From: Oligoflexales bacterium
Lineage (GTDB): Bacteria; Bdellovibrionota_B; Oligoflexia; Oligoflexales; RGVZ01
NCBI GenBank assembly: GCA_947445775.1
Contig: CANFEB010000001.1
Location: 16,484-80,483 of the forward strand
Direction: 5' to 3'
Length of the DNA: 64,000 nucleotides
This document shows positions 61,923-64,000 of the stretch, piece after piece. Positions within the stretch are counted from its first letter, which is position 1. Every line of letters starts with the position of its first letter. A program made the translations under genes and the position numbers. The notes under the pieces are model-generated. The model had not been told where the DNA came from. It saw nothing but the letters and a program-made list of their open reading frames with translations, and did not search any database.

Positions 61923-62638
61923 TGGAGGTCGCGGCGCTGCTCCAAATCACCAACAACACGCTTTTTGTATGCACGATAAGCGTCATCATCACTGCGTGCG
62001 AAACCCAAACCAGGGCCCGCCAACGGCAGTGACATGGATTTGCGATATTCTTGCAAATCAATGGCCTCAAAATTGCTCCTCGCCAACTGGAACAGACGCG
62101 GAAACCTCTGACCTGGCGCATGGATGTGATGCAGGCCGCCGCTATAGACCAGAAGAATCAGTCCATCCCAAGTCATCCCGGCAAGGATATCGGCCACGCC
62201 GCCGCGCACCGTCATCGGCTGACCATTTTTGTCGAGTCCGTCATGACGTTTCATCCGTCCTTCCGGTGCAATCATGATCACCGATTCAGGACTGCACGTG
62301 GTTAAAAATTCGGTCCACGTGTCGTCCCGGTTGCGGGTGATTGAAACCACGCTGGGCGCCAAGAAACGAAAGAATTTTCCAAGAATTGGCCGGTTAAAGG
62401 TGATGTCCGCCGCCGGAAACGTCGCGCCTTTGGCCAGCGCCCAAACAAATGACCATGGCAGGCCGCCCAAATAGATCGGTTCAAAGAGGCTGGTATGATT
62501 CAAGACGATGACGAGCCTGACATCGCGGACGCGGTCCGGCTTGATTTTGCCGCCAATCCAGCCGGATTCAAAGCGATAGAACAGGTTGGCCAGAACCTTG
62601 ACCCACGACAATAGCAGTGCAGAAATCAGAGTCCTCAA
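61862..62638 (-). CDS. PlsC-like acyltransferase (258 aa)
   Basis: The N-terminal helix (LISALLLSWVKVLANLFY) and VLNHTSLFEPIYLGG at about 47 give an acyltransferase of the PlsC/LPLAT family, but the motif is H(X)4E in place of H(X)4D. The second motif APEGRMKR is normal. TTG 62638 has AAGGAG 7 bases upstream. The last 20 residues are encoded in the overlap with the AAA_14 relic, so the natural C-terminus may have been lost. The substrate is likely a lysophospholipid. Confidence 0.7.
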   Translation of the reverse strand: MRTLISALLLSWVKVLANLFYRFESGWIGGKIKPDRVRDVRLVIVLNHTSLFEPIYLGGLPWSFVWALAKGATFPAADITFNRPILGKFFRFLAPSVVSITRNRDDTWTEFLTTCSPESVIMIAPEGRMKRHDGLDKNGQPMTVRGGVADILAGMTWDGLILLVYSGGLHHIHAPGQRFPRLFQLARSNFEAIDLQEYRKSMSLPLAGPGLGFARSDDDAYRAYKKRVVGDLEQRRDLHCPASGAKQTSFKSLWGHGR

Positions 62639-62710
62639 CCTAAAACTCCTTGCCCATCTATGTTTCTAGATCAAGAATATCACTTACAAACACCTAAGGA
62701 GGCGCGCGCC

Positions 62711-63217
62711 ATGTCCACATCCAAAACAAATTCACCCGCCAAATCTATTTACGACATTCCCGTAAAAACAATCGCGGGCGAAGAAACCACCCTAGCCCAC
62801 TGGAAGGATCACGTCATGCTGATCGTCAACGTGGCCAGCAAGTGCGGCTTCACGACTCAGTATACGGGCCTTGAACACCTCTATAAAGATCTGCACAAAA
62901 AAGGCCTGGTTGTCCTCGGCTTTCCCTGCAACCAATTTGGCGAACAGGAACCTGGATCCGAAAAAGACATTCAAAAATTCTGCTCCCTAACCTACAAAGT
63001 TACCTTTCCGATGTTCGCCAAGGTCGACGTCAACGGCGCCGGCACGCATCCGCTTTATGCTTTTTTGAAAGAGGCCAAGCCAGGCCTACTGGGCACGGAA
63101 GGCATCAAATGGAATTTCACCAAATTCCTAGTGAACAAAAACGGCGAGGTCGTCAAACGCTACGCTTCGACCGACACCCCTGAGTCGATCAAATCAGACA
63201 TTACGGCGCTGCTTTAA
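62711..63217 (+). CDS. Glutathione peroxidase (GPx family)
   Basis: This 168-aa thiol peroxidase has the peroxidatic Cys45 in NVASKCGFTTQY, the Gln in GFPCNQFGEQEPGS and Trp in IKWNFTKFLV. Cys, not selenocysteine, is encoded. Bacterial members often use thioredoxin, so the true reductant is unsure. AAGGAGG lies about 7 bases before ATG 62711; the frame opens at 62660. Its 3' end overlaps hrpB by 24 bases (convergent). Confidence 0.93.
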   Translation: MSTSKTNSPAKSIYDIPVKTIAGEETTLAHWKDHVMLIVNVASKCGFTTQYTGLEHLYKDLHKKGLVVLGFPCNQFGEQEPGSEKDIQKFCSLTYKVTFPMFAKVDVNGAGTHPLYAFLKEAKPGLLGTEGIKWNFTKFLVNKNGEVVKRYASTDTPESIKSDITALL

Positions 63218-64000
63218 ATGAATCTTGGCCTCGGCCGTCATGGGATCGTCCGGCCAGAAATGGCGCGGATAATCCCGTGACAATTCGCGACGCAAAATCT
63301 GGTAATGATTTTTCCAAAATCCAGCAAGATCACTGGTCACTTGGACGGGGCGATTATTCGGCGCCAGCAAATGAACAACCATCGGAACGCGGTCATTGAC
63401 CAAACGCGGTAAATCCCGCGTTCCAAAAAATTCCTGCATCTTGCCCTCGACCCACGGTGGCTGGCCAGCGCGGTATTGGACTTGCGCCAGGCGGCCAGAG
63501 GCGAGTTTTAGTTGGTCCGGGCAGGCGGCATTGATTTTGGCGGCATCAGCATAGCCAAGAAGCCCTTCTACATAGTCGTTGATAGTCTGCTGCGTCACTT
63601 CGGCAAACGACATTTTGCCCTCAACCATCGAGTCCAAAAGAAATTCAAAATCGCCCCCCGAAAAATCCAGCAGCAACTTCTCCCTCATGGCCTCAGAGTA
63701 AACAAGAAGGCGCTGCTGCCAGCGTTGCAAGTCGCTGTCGCCATCAAATGGCCGGGGCCAGGCCTTGCGCAATTCTTCGCGCAGGCGTGCTTCGCCAAGT
63801 TCCGGGTCCACTGGGGCGGAGGCCTCCCTCAAAATTAAAGCGCCAAACCTAGATCGACTGAATGCCCGAACACGTCCCCCGGCACCACTTTGACCGGTGT
63901 CCCAATCGACCTCCTGGGATTGTTTCCACAGAGATTCTACAGCCTGAAGTTCCGAAAAATCCGCAGACATTTCAATCGGCATCCAATCGCGTGCCTGAAT
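63194..64000 (-). CDS. hrpB: ATP-dependent helicase HrpB, C-terminal part only
   Basis: The window ends inside this gene; the frame is open through 64000. The visible 269 codons are the HrpB C-terminal domain, with WVEGKMQEFFGTRDLP, MVVHLLAPNNRPVQVTSDL and QILRRELSRDYPRHFWPDDP. HrpB is a DEAH-box family helicase of unclear role; the helicase core is outside the window. Confidence 0.92.
   Translation of the reverse strand: MQARDWMPIEMSADFSELQAVESLWKQSQEVDWDTGQSGAGGRVRAFSRSRFGALILREASAPVDPELGEARLREELRKAWPRPFDGDSDLQRWQQRLLVYSEAMREKLLLDFSGGDFEFLLDSMVEGKMSFAEVTQQTINDYVEGLLGYADAAKINAACPDQLKLASGRLAQVQYRAGQPPWVEGKMQEFFGTRDLPRLVNDRVPMVVHLLAPNNRPVQVTSDLAGFWKNHYQILRRELSRDYPRHFWPDDPMTAEAKIHLKQRRNV

Overview
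The window reads as chromosome of a flagellated, Gram-negative bacterium. Outer-membrane beta-barrel candidates, an LpxH-like phosphatase, a lipoprotein signal and a Tat-exported MsrP with its membrane partner MsrQ all point to two membranes. FliN, FliD, a candidate FliD chaperone and FlbD point to flagella. Gene density is high, many neighbours overlap by 1-4 bases, and GTG and TTG starts are common. The gene set (PrkA-YeaH-SpoVR, FlbD, large TPR and coiled-coil envelope proteins) would fit Bdellovibrionota/Oligoflexia or a deltaproteobacterial relative. That placement is inference; there is no rRNA here to settle it.

Layout. 1-9.5 kb: the 3' end of pepA, an AAA_14/DUF4143 ATPase, hemB-punA, ruvC with an MFS transporter, and prlC-type oligopeptidase with a HAD-DUF4286 fusion. 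9.5-16 kb: an internally deleted acyl-CoA dehydrogenase relic, a methyltransferase, a TPR pseudo-receiver protein, a quinone-reductase-like protein, fliN, a thiolase and tRNA-Met. 16-25.6 kb: a second AAA_14/DUF4143 ATPase, an LtaS-like phosphoglycerol transferase, msrPQ, fliD with a small partner, and a polytopic GT-C-like protein. 25.6-32 kb: a housekeeping block read leftward, rpiB-glyA-nrdR-ribE-(caspase lipoprotein)-ribB-ribH-nusB, with acpP as a separate unit. 32-42 kb: an outer-membrane protein, an LpxH-like phosphatase, a FlgT-like/barrel protein, the prkA-yeaH-spoVR stress operon, and prfB with a programmed frameshift. 42-51 kb: flbD, a TPR protein and an MCP-like coiled-coil protein on the plus strand; fmt-ispA, two unknowns and a ChaN-like protein on the minus strand. 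51-58 kb: glpK with two orphan Dpp-type permeases, an amino-acid permease/DUF423/CDF operon, and fabI. 58-64 kb: a scarred accessory stretch with two DUF4143-ATPase relics, a GIY-YIG relic, a third intact AAA_14/DUF4143 ATPase, an acyltransferase, a glutathione peroxidase and the end of hrpB.

Most unusual points: three intact and two decayed AAA_14/DUF4143 ATPase genes, the intact ones each with their own palindromic or repeated upstream DNA; a caspase-fold lipoprotein inside a riboflavin operon that lacks ribD and carries a RibBA whose RibA half has lost its zinc and catalytic residues; an Asp-to-Glu pseudo-receiver fused to TPRs; a HAD-DUF4286 fusion; in-frame 12/15/24-base minisatellites in four genes; and a terminator-like hairpin that contains the fliN ribosome-binding site. 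I found no CRISPR array, rRNA, intact transposon or prophage.
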